From assembly GCA_900757025.1 (NCBI GenBank), contig CAAEMG010000103.1:1-27108 (forward strand): a DNA stretch of 27,108 nucleotides. Direction: 5' to 3'. The stretch is from Clostridia bacterium (lineage in GTDB: Bacteria; Bacillota; Clostridia; Lachnospirales; Anaerotignaceae). The position numbers and the translations under genes were made by a program. Shown piece by piece: positions 7,675 to 14,675 of this stretch (position 1 is its first letter; every line of letters starts with the position of its first letter). The notes under the pieces are model-generated. The model saw only the letters and a list, made by a program, of their open reading frames with translations. It had not been told where the DNA came from and searched no databases.

Positions 7675-8559
7675 TTATCCTTTTGAAATGCTTTCAGAAG
7701 TTCTTTTAAATTTTTTTAAATCCAATTCATTTATAAAAGTAAAAAGCAAAACCGTTGCACCACCTGCAAACTGCAAAAAGCTAACCTGTTCTTTAAGCAG
7801 AAATGCCGAAACCATAACTGCCGTAACAGGGTCTATATAGCCAAATATAGATGCCTGCTGTCCGCTTACTCTCGGTACAGCCGAAAAATACATAAGATAC
7901 GCAAAGCCTGTATGTATAACACCAAGCACAGCAATACACACAGCGCCTTTCGTATCTGCCGAACCTATGGCAAAGCCACCTGTTACAAGCACATAAGGTG
8001 CTATAACAAAAGCCGCAGCCAAAAACTGAAAAAGCGTTCTTTCCACATCGTCTATATCCTGTATGCTTTTGTTTATTATAACCACAGCCGCATAAAGAGC
8101 CGCAGCACCAAGGGCAAGCACAGCCCCCATAAAGCCTCCTCCTTCTGTTTGGCTGCTTAAAACCACCATAATAAGGCCAAGGGTTGCAAAACCAAAGCAT
8201 ACTGCCTTTTTTATTCCTATTTTTTCGTTAAACATAAAAAAACTTGCGACAACAACTATAACCGGCTCAAAATAATAACAAAGCGTTGCAACGGCAATGC
8301 TTGTAAACTTATATGACTCAAAAAGAAGTATCCAGTTAAAACCCATTATTGCGCCGGAAACAAAAAGCCTTATTGCTCTTTTTTCGTCTATTTTTCTTTT
8401 GTTTTTTCTTTTTGAAAATATCAAACATACGCACAAAACAACTATTGCAATGGCGGCACGCCAAAAAGCAATTTCCGATGATGCCAGATTTATATTTTTA
8501 ACAAATAGCCCCAATGTTCCGAAAATAAACATTGCCAGTATTATTCTTAATTTATACAT
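7675..8559 (-). CDS. DMT superfamily transporter, EamA family
   Basis: This inner-membrane permease has 294 residues and two EamA repeats with about ten transmembrane helices. Typical features are FIFGTLGLFVKNI and EIAFWRAAIAIVVL at the N-terminus and a second repeat with VLGVIHTGFAYLMYFSAVPRVSGQQAS and GYIDPVTAVMVSAFLLKEQVS, the usual EamA ending. The ATG at 8559 has AAGGGA about eight bases upstream. It follows the MATE gene by 12 bases and probably shares its promoter. The substrate is unknown; family members export amino acids or other metabolites. Confidence 0.9.
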   Translation of the reverse strand: MYKLRIILAMFIFGTLGLFVKNINLASSEIAFWRAAIAIVVLCVCLIFSKRKNKRKIDEKRAIRLFVSGAIMGFNWILLFESYKFTSIAVATLCYYFEPVIVVVASFFMFNEKIGIKKAVCFGFATLGLIMVVLSSQTEGGGFMGAVLALGAAALYAAVVIINKSIQDIDDVERTLFQFLAAAFVIAPYVLVTGGFAIGSADTKGAVCIAVLGVIHTGFAYLMYFSAVPRVSGQQASIFGYIDPVTAVMVSAFLLKEQVSFLQFAGGATVLLFTFINELDLKKFKRTSESISKG

Positions 8560-8571
8560 ATTTTGTATCCC

Positions 8572-9903
8572 TTAAATATATTTGTATTTATCTTTGTTCT
8601 TAACTATATAGTAAACTGCCATAAGAAGTGCCAGTCCCTCTGCCAAAGGTGTTGAAAGCCATATTCCCATAACGCCCCAAATATACGCCATAACAACTAT
8701 CGCAAAAGAAAGAAGCACCAATGTTCTCATAAAAGATAATATTGCCGAAACCTTGCCGTTTTCAAAAGCCGTAAACATAGCCGATGAAAAAACATTAAAG
8801 CCTTTAAAAATATAGCTTATTGCATATATTTTCATTCCCACAACAGCCATTTCGTAAACTTCTGTGCCTTTTTTGGCAAACACCGATGTAAGCTGAGGCG
8901 AAAAAACTATTGCCGCAACCATAATAATCACTCCGAAAATAATGCTCATTTTTGTACTGAGGCTGAAAAGCTGTTTTATTTTTTTGTCGTTTTTTTTGCC
9001 GTAATTAAAACTGAAAAGAGGAGCCGCACCAAGGGAATAGCCGAGATTTAAAGCAATAAGTATAAAATCCAGATACAAAAGTATTGAAATTGCCGCAACA
9101 CCGTTTTGACCTGCAAAGTGCATCATTATTACGTTAAAAAGAAATGTTGTTATTCCTACGGAAAAATTGTTTACCATTTCCGAAGAGCCGTTTAAAGAAG
9201 AATAAAGAAGAATTTTCCACTTTTTCTTTGGCTTAACAAACATAACATTTCCCCTGCGGTTTAAAGCAAAATAAATTATACCGAAAATTGCCGGCACAAG
9301 ACACCCCAAACCGGTAGCTATTGCCGCACCGGCGATGCCAAGCTTAAAAACGGCAATAAAAATATAGTCAAACGCCGCATTTATAACTCCGCCTATAATC
9401 GTAACCACAAGCCCCATGGCTGGCTTTCCGTCGGCAACATATATGTCCTGACAAATAATCTGCGGTATCTGTGCGCCGAAAAAGAGGAAAAGCGGCAGAG
9501 CATATTCATAACAATATTCATAAATTTCTTCATTTGCGCCAAGCATATAAATTATTGGCTTTATAAAAATAAGACAAATTGCCGAAAACAAAATTCCGAT
9601 TAAAAAAGCACATATCATAACAAAGGTAAAATCTTCATTTGCCTCTTTTTCCCTGTTTTCCCCAAGTTTTCGTGAAACTATGGCTGTTATTCCAGTTCCG
9701 AACATTGTTCCTATGCCTATGTTAAGGCTCATGGCAGGATATATTATGTTTACCGCAGAAAATGCGTCCGTTCCTATAAGAGCTGCCACAAAAACGCCGT
9801 CAACTATAGTATAAATCGACATAATAAACATCATTATCATAGACGGCATTGTAAATTTCATAATTGAAGGAAAATTAATTTCAAAATCAAGATTGTTTTC
9901 CAT
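8572..9903 (-). CDS. MATE-family multidrug/cation exporter
   Basis: This is a cation-coupled exporter of the MATE (NorM/DinF/VmrA) superfamily. From ATG 9903, with GAGGGG nine bases upstream, it has 443 residues, the normal length; a TTG frame start at 9930 is less likely because it lies upstream of that ribosome site. About 12 hydrophobic helices are visible. The N-terminal half has IMKFTMPSMIMMFIMSIYTI and GTDAFSAVNIIYP, and the second half repeats the pattern with AISILLYLDFILIALNLGYS and APLFSFNYGKKN, a family hallmark. It heads a two-gene unit with the EamA transporter. The drug or metabolite exported cannot be inferred. Confidence 0.92.
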   Translation of the reverse strand: MENNLDFEINFPSIMKFTMPSMIMMFIMSIYTIVDGVFVAALIGTDAFSAVNIIYPAMSLNIGIGTMFGTGITAIVSRKLGENREKEANEDFTFVMICAFLIGILFSAICLIFIKPIIYMLGANEEIYEYCYEYALPLFLFFGAQIPQIICQDIYVADGKPAMGLVVTIIGGVINAAFDYIFIAVFKLGIAGAAIATGLGCLVPAIFGIIYFALNRRGNVMFVKPKKKWKILLYSSLNGSSEMVNNFSVGITTFLFNVIMMHFAGQNGVAAISILLYLDFILIALNLGYSLGAAPLFSFNYGKKNDKKIKQLFSLSTKMSIIFGVIIMVAAIVFSPQLTSVFAKKGTEVYEMAVVGMKIYAISYIFKGFNVFSSAMFTAFENGKVSAILSFMRTLVLLSFAIVVMAYIWGVMGIWLSTPLAEGLALLMAVYYIVKNKDKYKYI

Positions 9904-9937
9904 ATTTTCAAACCCCTCTAAACTTACCAAAACCCAT

Positions 9938-9943
9938 TATACT
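9938..9943 (-). promoter_or_regulatory. -10 element upstream of the MATE gene
   Basis: A perfect TATAAT lies on the minus strand about 35 bases before the MATE start. No convincing -35 lies at the right distance. Confidence 0.4.
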
Positions 9944-10012
9944 GTCTAATAATAATAAATTCTTTGCCTTTTTATGTCAATGTATAATAAGATATATTGG
10001 GGCAATGTTGTT

Positions 10013-10048
10013 GCATATAAAAAAGAAACAGCCGTTTTTGTGGCTGTT
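10013..10048 (-). terminator. Terminator of the small unknown gene
   Basis: On the minus strand AACAGCC (10048-10042) pairs with GGCTGTT (10033-10027), followed by TCTTTTTTATATG. It starts 13 bases beyond the stop codon at 10062, which supports that gene as real. Confidence 0.82.
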
Positions 10049-10061
10049 CCTTTATGTATAT

Positions 10062-10325
10062 CTATACTGCCTGTTTCTGTGTAAGGCTTGTAAGTTCGTC
10101 TATTCTTTCCTGCAACATTCTTCTGTAATGCTTATTTTTAGTCACACGCCGGTGGCTTACCAAAAGACGCATATCGCTGCTTTTAGGCACCCTTCCCTTT
10201 TCAACATTATCCCTTATAATAAGGGCAACCCTGAAACTTCGGCAATGGGTATGCAAAGCAAAATTGTCGGGATTATACACTATCCATTCATCTTTGTTCC
10301 TGTGGGATTTCTTAATTCTGAGAAT
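10062..10325 (-). CDS. Unknown small basic protein with unusual start
   Basis: I do not recognise this gene. The C-terminal ~85 residues look like a real soluble protein: rich in charged residues, with segments such as DEWIVYNPDNFALHTHCRSF and VALIIRDNVEKGRVPKSSD, then a basic helix HYRRMLQERIDELTSL. There is no in-frame ATG. Upstream, the frame opens at GTG 10415, but that stretch covers a terminator hairpin. The only ribosome-like site, AAGGGGG (10340-10334), is eight bases before an ATT codon at 10325. I tentatively start there, giving 87 residues; GTG 10280 is another option. A good terminator follows the stop, and a separate promoter and structured leader precede it. No histidine/cysteine metal motif or membrane segment is evident. 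Confidence 0.5.
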   Translation of the reverse strand: MLRIKKSHRNKDEWIVYNPDNFALHTHCRSFRVALIIRDNVEKGRVPKSSDMRLLVSHRRVTKNKHYRRMLQERIDELTSLTQKQAV

Positions 10326-10345
10326 ATGAACCGCCCCCTTAATAT

Positions 10346-10385
10346 AAATAAAAAAGACCGTTAAGCGCAAAAACGCAAAACAGTC
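10346..10385 (-). terminator. Leader terminator (attenuator candidate) before the small unknown gene
   Basis: On the minus strand GACTGTTTTGCG (10385-10374) faces GCGCTTAACGGTC (10368-10356): GAC/GTC, GTT/AAC and GCG/GCG-type pairing with small internal loops. TTTTTTATTT (10355-10346) follows. It lies between the leader promoter and the gene it would control. Confidence 0.6.
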
Positions 10386-10513
10386 TTGAAAACACAATAT
10401 ATTTTTTTTGCACACAGCAGAACAAAAAATCCACTGTGGATTTTTTTATTTAAAGCATATGAAAGTATGTTTTTTTCAGCCGAAATTTTATTCATGCCGT
10501 CACCGTCTTTCAT
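10361..10513 (-). CDS. Possible 50-codon upstream ORF in the leader
   Basis: An ATG at 10513 opens 50 codons (beginning MKDGDGMNKISAEK) that end at a TAA inside the 3' arm of the leader terminator. The ribosome site is weak (AGAG). The frame passes through an A8 run (10409-10402), where a -1 slip would enter the frame of the downstream gene. It could be a leader peptide, the front of a slippage fusion, or chance. I have no family match. Confidence 0.25.
   Translation of the reverse strand: MKDGDGMNKISAEKNILSYALNKKIHSGFFVLLCAKKIYCVFKTVLRFCA
10424..10446. repeat. Perfect 23-bp palindrome in the leader
   Basis: AAAAAATCCAC and GTGGATTTTTT flank a single central base. In RNA it would form a short hairpin with T-rich tails on either strand. 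It could be a bidirectional terminator after spoIIP or part of the leader structure. Confidence 0.6.
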
Positions 10514-10537
10514 AAAATAAACTCTTTTTATACTTTT

Positions 10538-10566
10538 ATATTATCAGCATATGTGTTTATATTCAA
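10538..10566 (-). promoter_or_regulatory. Promoter of the leader and small unknown gene
   Basis: TTGAAT (10566-10561), a 17-base spacer and TAATAT (10543-10538) lie on the minus strand just downstream of spoIIP. They predict a transcript with about 200 nt of leader before the small gene. Confidence 0.6.
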
Positions 10567-10593
10567 TATTTATTTTTTCTTTTTACCAATATT

Positions 10594-11493
10594 TTACCCT
10601 GATATTTCAGCCGTTTTAACTATTGCCTCCGCCGCAATATAAAGGCTGTTTTCAACCTCCTCAAATGTGCTTTTTTCGTTTCCGCACTCCAAAAGAATAC
10701 TTTCCGGCAGCATATATGTACTGTATCTGTATGGCTTTATGTATATTTTTTTACACACACCTTCTTCTCCGCAGTTTTTTCTGAAATCATATGCAAATTT
10801 TAAATTTTCATATATAAATTCATTTTCAACTCCCGCATCTTTCTTTTCTCCGTTTTCTTTTAAAGCACACGCCCCAACAACGGGCATAAGAAGTGCATAT
10901 TTTTTACCATCTTTTTCTTCTGCCTTATCTCCTTCTTTATAAGCATCCCTGTGTATGTCAACGGCAATTTTTACAGACGGATATTTTTCCAAAAGTTTTT
11001 TAACTCCTTCTCCGCTTCTTTTGTAGCTTTCCTCACGTTTAATCTCTCCGTTTTCCTTATCATATTCTCCCATATCATGCACAACGGTAATTCCGTATTT
11101 TTCCGAAAAAATTTTTGCAAGTTCACATCCTGCATCTTTAACTGTTTTTCCGTCGGCATATTCTTCATTTGAATGTGTTTGAAAAATAAGTATCAAAGGC
11201 TCATCATTTATTTCTTTATTTTCAAAATTTATGCTTTTTATTTTTTCTTCATTCAAAATATCTTCCGCATAAGCTCCTTCTTCTATTTCAAAATTGTCGG
11301 CAAAATTATTTTCATAATGTATCGTTTTTGTTGCCATACCAGCCAAAACCGACATTGCCCAAAAAAACGCAGCCGTTTTTAATATAAAAGCAAAAAAAGA
11401 TTTTGGTCTTTTGTGATAATATTTTCTGCCTCTTTTTGTATATTTTTCTTTTCTAAATATATGTGGCAAAGCTATGGTTTTAAATATAAACAT
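10594..11493 (-). CDS. spoIIP: Stage II sporulation protein P (SpoIIP)
   Basis: SpoIIP is a peptidoglycan amidase/endopeptidase that works with SpoIID and SpoIIM at the septum during engulfment. The start is ATG 11493 (MFIFKTIALPHIF), because AGGAGG (11505-11500) lies six bases upstream and overlaps the earlier ATG at 11508. The 299-residue protein has a short basic N-terminus, one membrane helix (FFAFILKTAAFFWAMSVLAG) and an extracytoplasmic catalytic domain with LIFQTHSNEEY (H107), VDIHRDAY (H181) and SILLECGN near the C-terminus. It is somewhat shorter than the Bacillus protein, and the usual HTH is QTH. It shows that the organism is a spore former. Confidence 0.92.
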   Translation of the reverse strand: MFIFKTIALPHIFRKEKYTKRGRKYYHKRPKSFFAFILKTAAFFWAMSVLAGMATKTIHYENNFADNFEIEEGAYAEDILNEEKIKSINFENKEINDEPLILIFQTHSNEEYADGKTVKDAGCELAKIFSEKYGITVVHDMGEYDKENGEIKREESYKRSGEGVKKLLEKYPSVKIAVDIHRDAYKEGDKAEEKDGKKYALLMPVVGACALKENGEKKDAGVENEFIYENLKFAYDFRKNCGEEGVCKKIYIKPYRYSTYMLPESILLECGNEKSTFEEVENSLYIAAEAIVKTAEISG

Positions 11494-11521
11494 ATTTTTC
11501 CTCCTCATTTGTACTTACATA

Positions 11522-11551
11522 ATTAATATGATTAATATTTTAAAAATATGA
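11522..11551 (-). promoter_or_regulatory. Sigma-E-like promoter of spoIIP
   Basis: On the minus strand TCATATT (11551-11545), a 14-base spacer and CATATTAAT (11530-11522) resemble the sigma-E pattern (ATATT, then CATA-type -10). The start codon follows about 29 bases downstream. In Bacillus spoIIP is transcribed by sigma-E. Confidence 0.5.
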
Positions 11552-11588
11552 GATAAGCTGTATACTGTAGTTAAAGGAGGTATGCTTT

Positions 11589-12893
11589 ATGAACATTATA
11601 GATATAATCATAAAAAAACGTGACGGCGGTATTTTAAATAAAGAAGAAACCGACTTTTTCGTTTCCTCGGCAGTTAAAGGCAAAATTGCCGATTATCAGA
11701 TTTCGGCAATGCTTATGGCAATATTTTTAAAAGGCTTAAACCACACGGAAACAGCACTTCTTACAGACGCAATGGCTCATTCGGGAGAAACCTATGACCT
11801 TTCTAAAATAAAAGGCATAAAGGTTGACAAACACTCCACAGGAGGCGTTGGCGACACAACAACTCTTATACTGGCTCCTCTTGTGGCTTCTCTTGGCGTT
11901 CCGGTTTTCAAAATGAGTGGAAAAGGTCTTGGTTTTTCCGGCGGAACAATAGACAAACTTGAATCTATTGACGGCTTTAACACAACTCTTTCAAAAGAAG
12001 AAGCCATACGCCTTGTATCAAAAAACGGAATAGTTATAATGGGTCAAAACCAAAATCTTACTCCCGCCGACAAAATTTTCTATTCCCTTCGTGACGTAAC
12101 GGGAACTGTTGAAAGTATTCCTCTTATAGTAAGCAGCATTATGAGCAAAAAACTTGCCGCAGGTGCAGATTCAATAGTTTTGGACGTAAAATGCGGCAGC
12201 GGAGCTTTTATGAAAGATTATGCCTCGGCAAAAGAGCTTGCTATGGGCATGGTTGAAATAGGCAGAAAAATGAACCGAAAAATAACTGCCGTTATAAGCA
12301 GCATGGCACAGCCGTTGGGCAACTATATAGGAAACAGCCTTGAAGTTATTGAGGCCATTGAAGTTTTAAAAGGCAATGCAAAAGGCGACCTTCTCGACGT
12401 TTCACTTACTCTTGGTGCCTGTATGCTTAAAAATGCCGAAAAATGCAATTCTATTGAAGAAGGCAGAAAAATGCTTGCCGAAAACATAAAAAACGGCAAA
12501 GGTCTTGAAAAACTGAGAGAACTTATTATTCAGCAAAACGGAAACCCAAATATTATTGACGATTACTCTCTTCTGCCCCATGCAAAACACTCATTTAAGG
12601 TTTTAAGCACATCAGAGGGATATATAACAGAAATGGATACCTCAAAAATAGGCAGGGCAAGCGTTGAAACAGGTGCCGGCAGAAAAACAAAAGCCGATAT
12701 TCTTGATTACGGCGCCGGGCTTATAATGAAGGTTAGATTAGGAGAATATATTAAGGAAGGAAAAGAAATTGCGGAAATATTTGCCTCTTCAGAAGAAAAA
12801 TGTATTGCGGCACAAAATATTATGCTTTCAGCCATAAAAACTTCTTCCGAAAAACCTTCCAAAGAAAAACTTATACTTGATATTATAGAATAA
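11589..12893 (+). CDS. pdp: Pyrimidine-nucleoside phosphorylase
   Basis: This enzyme splits uridine, thymidine or deoxyuridine with phosphate into the free base and (deoxy)ribose-1-phosphate. The 434-residue protein has the usual length. The phosphate-binding signature VDKHSTGGVGDTTTL lies near residues 79-93, followed by KMSGKGLGFSGGTIDKLES and, later, LDVKCGSGAFMK. The ribosome site AAAGGAGG (11573-11580) is well placed. It is followed after 13 bases by deoB, which converts the sugar-1-phosphate product, so the pair forms a short nucleoside salvage operon. The DeoA and Pdp types are hard to separate by eye; Pdp is favoured for a Firmicute. Confidence 0.93.
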   Translation: MNIIDIIIKKRDGGILNKEETDFFVSSAVKGKIADYQISAMLMAIFLKGLNHTETALLTDAMAHSGETYDLSKIKGIKVDKHSTGGVGDTTTLILAPLVASLGVPVFKMSGKGLGFSGGTIDKLESIDGFNTTLSKEEAIRLVSKNGIVIMGQNQNLTPADKIFYSLRDVTGTVESIPLIVSSIMSKKLAAGADSIVLDVKCGSGAFMKDYASAKELAMGMVEIGRKMNRKITAVISSMAQPLGNYIGNSLEVIEAIEVLKGNAKGDLLDVSLTLGACMLKNAEKCNSIEEGRKMLAENIKNGKGLEKLRELIIQQNGNPNIIDDYSLLPHAKHSFKVLSTSEGYITEMDTSKIGRASVETGAGRKTKADILDYGAGLIMKVRLGEYIKEGKEIAEIFASSEEKCIAAQNIMLSAIKTSSEKPSKEKLILDIIE

Positions 12894-12906
12894 AGGGTGA
12901 AAAAAT

Positions 12907-14082
12907 ATGAAAAGAGCAATTCTTATAGTTATGGACAGCGTAGGCATAGGAGAAATGCCCGATGCCGAAAAATTCGGCGACAAAGGCAGCAGCACACTTA
13001 TTAACATAAAAAAGCACGTTCCTTCAATGGAACTTAAAAATCTCTGCCGTCTTGGTCTTTCAAAAATAGATGCACCCAATGCCTATTTGCTTGGCTCACA
13101 GGAAAATATATTGGGCTGTTACGGAAAAATGACAGAGGCATCAAACGGAAAAGACACCACAACGGGACACTGGGAAATAACGGGAATAATAACCGAAAAT
13201 CCTTTTCCAACATTTACAAAAACAGGCTTTCCAAAAGAAGTTATGGATGAATTTGAAAAAGAAACAGGCGTTGGCTACTTAGGAAATATTGCAGCCTCAG
13301 GAACGGAAATAATAAATGTTTTGGGCGATGAACACGTAAAAACAGGAAAGCCTATAGTTTATACATCAGCCGACAGCGTTTTCCAGATTGCCGCACACGA
13401 AGATGTTATTCCTGTTGAAAAGCTGTACGATATATGCCGTACAGCACGAAAAATACTTACGGGAAAATATGCCGTTGCAAGAGTTATTGCCCGTCCTTTT
13501 GTTGGAACAAGCGGAAATTACACAAGAACCACAAACCGACACGATTTTTCCCTTGCCCCAACAGGAGAAACAATGCTTGACGACATAAAGAAAAAAGACC
13601 TTCATGTTGCGGCAGTTGGCAAAATAAACGATATTTTTCTTGGCTGCGGAGTAACCGAAAAAGTTCATACAACAGGAAATTCCGACGGCATAGACAAAAC
13701 ACTTGGTTATATGGATACAATAGAAAATGGGCTTATTTTCACAAACCTTGTTGATTTTGATATGCTCTACGGCCACAGAGATGACCCTGAAGGCTATGCA
13801 AAGGCACTTGAATATTTCGACAGCCGTCTGCCTGAAATTATGAATAAAATGACCGACGAAGATATTCTTTTTATAACCGCAGACCACGGCTGCGACCCTA
13901 CAACGCCTTCTACAGACCATTCAAGGGAATATGTTCCTATTTTGGTTTACGGAAAAAACATAAAAAAAGATATTTCTTTAGGCACAAGAAAAACATATGC
14001 CGACCTTGGCAAAACCGTATGCGATTATCTTGATGCCGAAAACAAAATAGCCGGAACATCTTTCCTTAAAGAAATATTATAA
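12907..14082 (+). CDS. deoB: Phosphopentomutase DeoB
   Basis: DeoB interconverts (deoxy)ribose-1-phosphate and -5-phosphate using two Mn2+ ions, linking nucleoside breakdown to the pentose phosphate pathway. The protein has 391 residues, typical of the family. The alkaline-phosphatase-fold metal residues are visible in VMDSVGIGEMPD at the N-terminus and in LFITADHGCDPTTPSTDHSR near residues 319-338. The phosphorylated threonine lies in NGKDTTTGHWEI near residues 81-92. GGGTG precedes the ATG by a short A-rich spacer. A strong terminator follows directly, ending the operon. Confidence 0.96.
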   Translation: MKRAILIVMDSVGIGEMPDAEKFGDKGSSTLINIKKHVPSMELKNLCRLGLSKIDAPNAYLLGSQENILGCYGKMTEASNGKDTTTGHWEITGIITENPFPTFTKTGFPKEVMDEFEKETGVGYLGNIAASGTEIINVLGDEHVKTGKPIVYTSADSVFQIAAHEDVIPVEKLYDICRTARKILTGKYAVARVIARPFVGTSGNYTRTTNRHDFSLAPTGETMLDDIKKKDLHVAAVGKINDIFLGCGVTEKVHTTGNSDGIDKTLGYMDTIENGLIFTNLVDFDMLYGHRDDPEGYAKALEYFDSRLPEIMNKMTDEDILFITADHGCDPTTPSTDHSREYVPILVYGKNIKKDISLGTRKTYADLGKTVCDYLDAENKIAGTSFLKEIL

Positions 14083-14090
14083 ATTTATCT

Positions 14091-14118
14091 GCGGCAGTTT
14101 ATTCTGCCGCTTTTTTTT
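14091..14118 (+). terminator. Terminator of the pdp-deoB operon
   Basis: GCGGCAG (14091-14097) and CTGCCGC (14104-14110) form a perfect stem with a six-base loop, followed by eight T. Confidence 0.93.
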
Positions 14119-14485
14119 AATAAAAATGTACGTCACAGCAAAACACATTTAATGTTTTCGATAATTATTTTTTTCATATTTCCCCTCAAATTTCAATATT
14201 GCAATATAAAATTTTTTTCATTATTTTATTTTTTACGGCAATAAATTATTTTTATACTTATTTATTTTATGTATGCCGCCTTCATACTCATCTTAAAATC
14301 GTACAAAAATATTTTTCCATTATTATACACAATAACTATCACCGAAAATTTCATATTAAAAACCCAAACAATATCTTATCATTTTTTTATTTATTTTTGC
14401 TAATTTATGCGTACTTTTTGCATATTTTATGTATGTTTTTACCCTTATTCTATATTTTTATTATATTTGTATGACAATTTTTTTA
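14119..14485. other. AT-rich intergenic stretch, no supported gene
   Basis: This is about 370 bases of very A+T-rich sequence. A 91-codon frame (14199-14474) is low-complexity in I, F, Y and L, has no ribosome site and is probably chance. I see no repeat, tRNA or strong hairpin. Confidence 0.6.
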
Positions 14486-14514
14486 TTGACATAAGTTCTC
14501 TGTTTTGCTAATAT
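14486..14514 (+). promoter_or_regulatory. Strong promoter of the TRAP binding-protein gene
   Basis: A perfect TTGACA (14486-14491), a 17-base spacer and TAATAT (14509-14514) form one of the best sigma-A promoters in the window. Transcription from it would give a leader of about 155 nt. Confidence 0.85.
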
Positions 14515-14675
14515 TACGTTGTGAGGTAAATAAAAAATCTGTTTCGTACACAGCCGTAAATTATAAAATATTTTTTATTTTTAAGGTTTAAGCCTTTCGG
14601 TAAAAAGACAGCGTATGTACGGTAAGATTGTATTTACCCTGTGGTCATTTTACATTTACAAGGGGGAAATAACTT

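Noticed and set aside
7793..8200. 135-codon minus-strand frame within the DMT transporter gene
   Set aside because: Overlapping frame of a clear transporter gene, rich in C, G and Y; no ribosome site.
10005..10364. 119-codon plus-strand frame
   Set aside because: It is antisense to the small unknown gene and crosses that gene's terminator, and it has no ribosome site.
13366..13920. 184-codon minus-strand frame within deoB
   Set aside because: Shadow of deoB; the composition (many C, F, Y) fits antisense of a real gene.
14199..14474. 91-codon open frame
   Set aside because: Low-complexity I/F/Y/L protein in very AT-rich DNA with no ribosome site; most likely chance.
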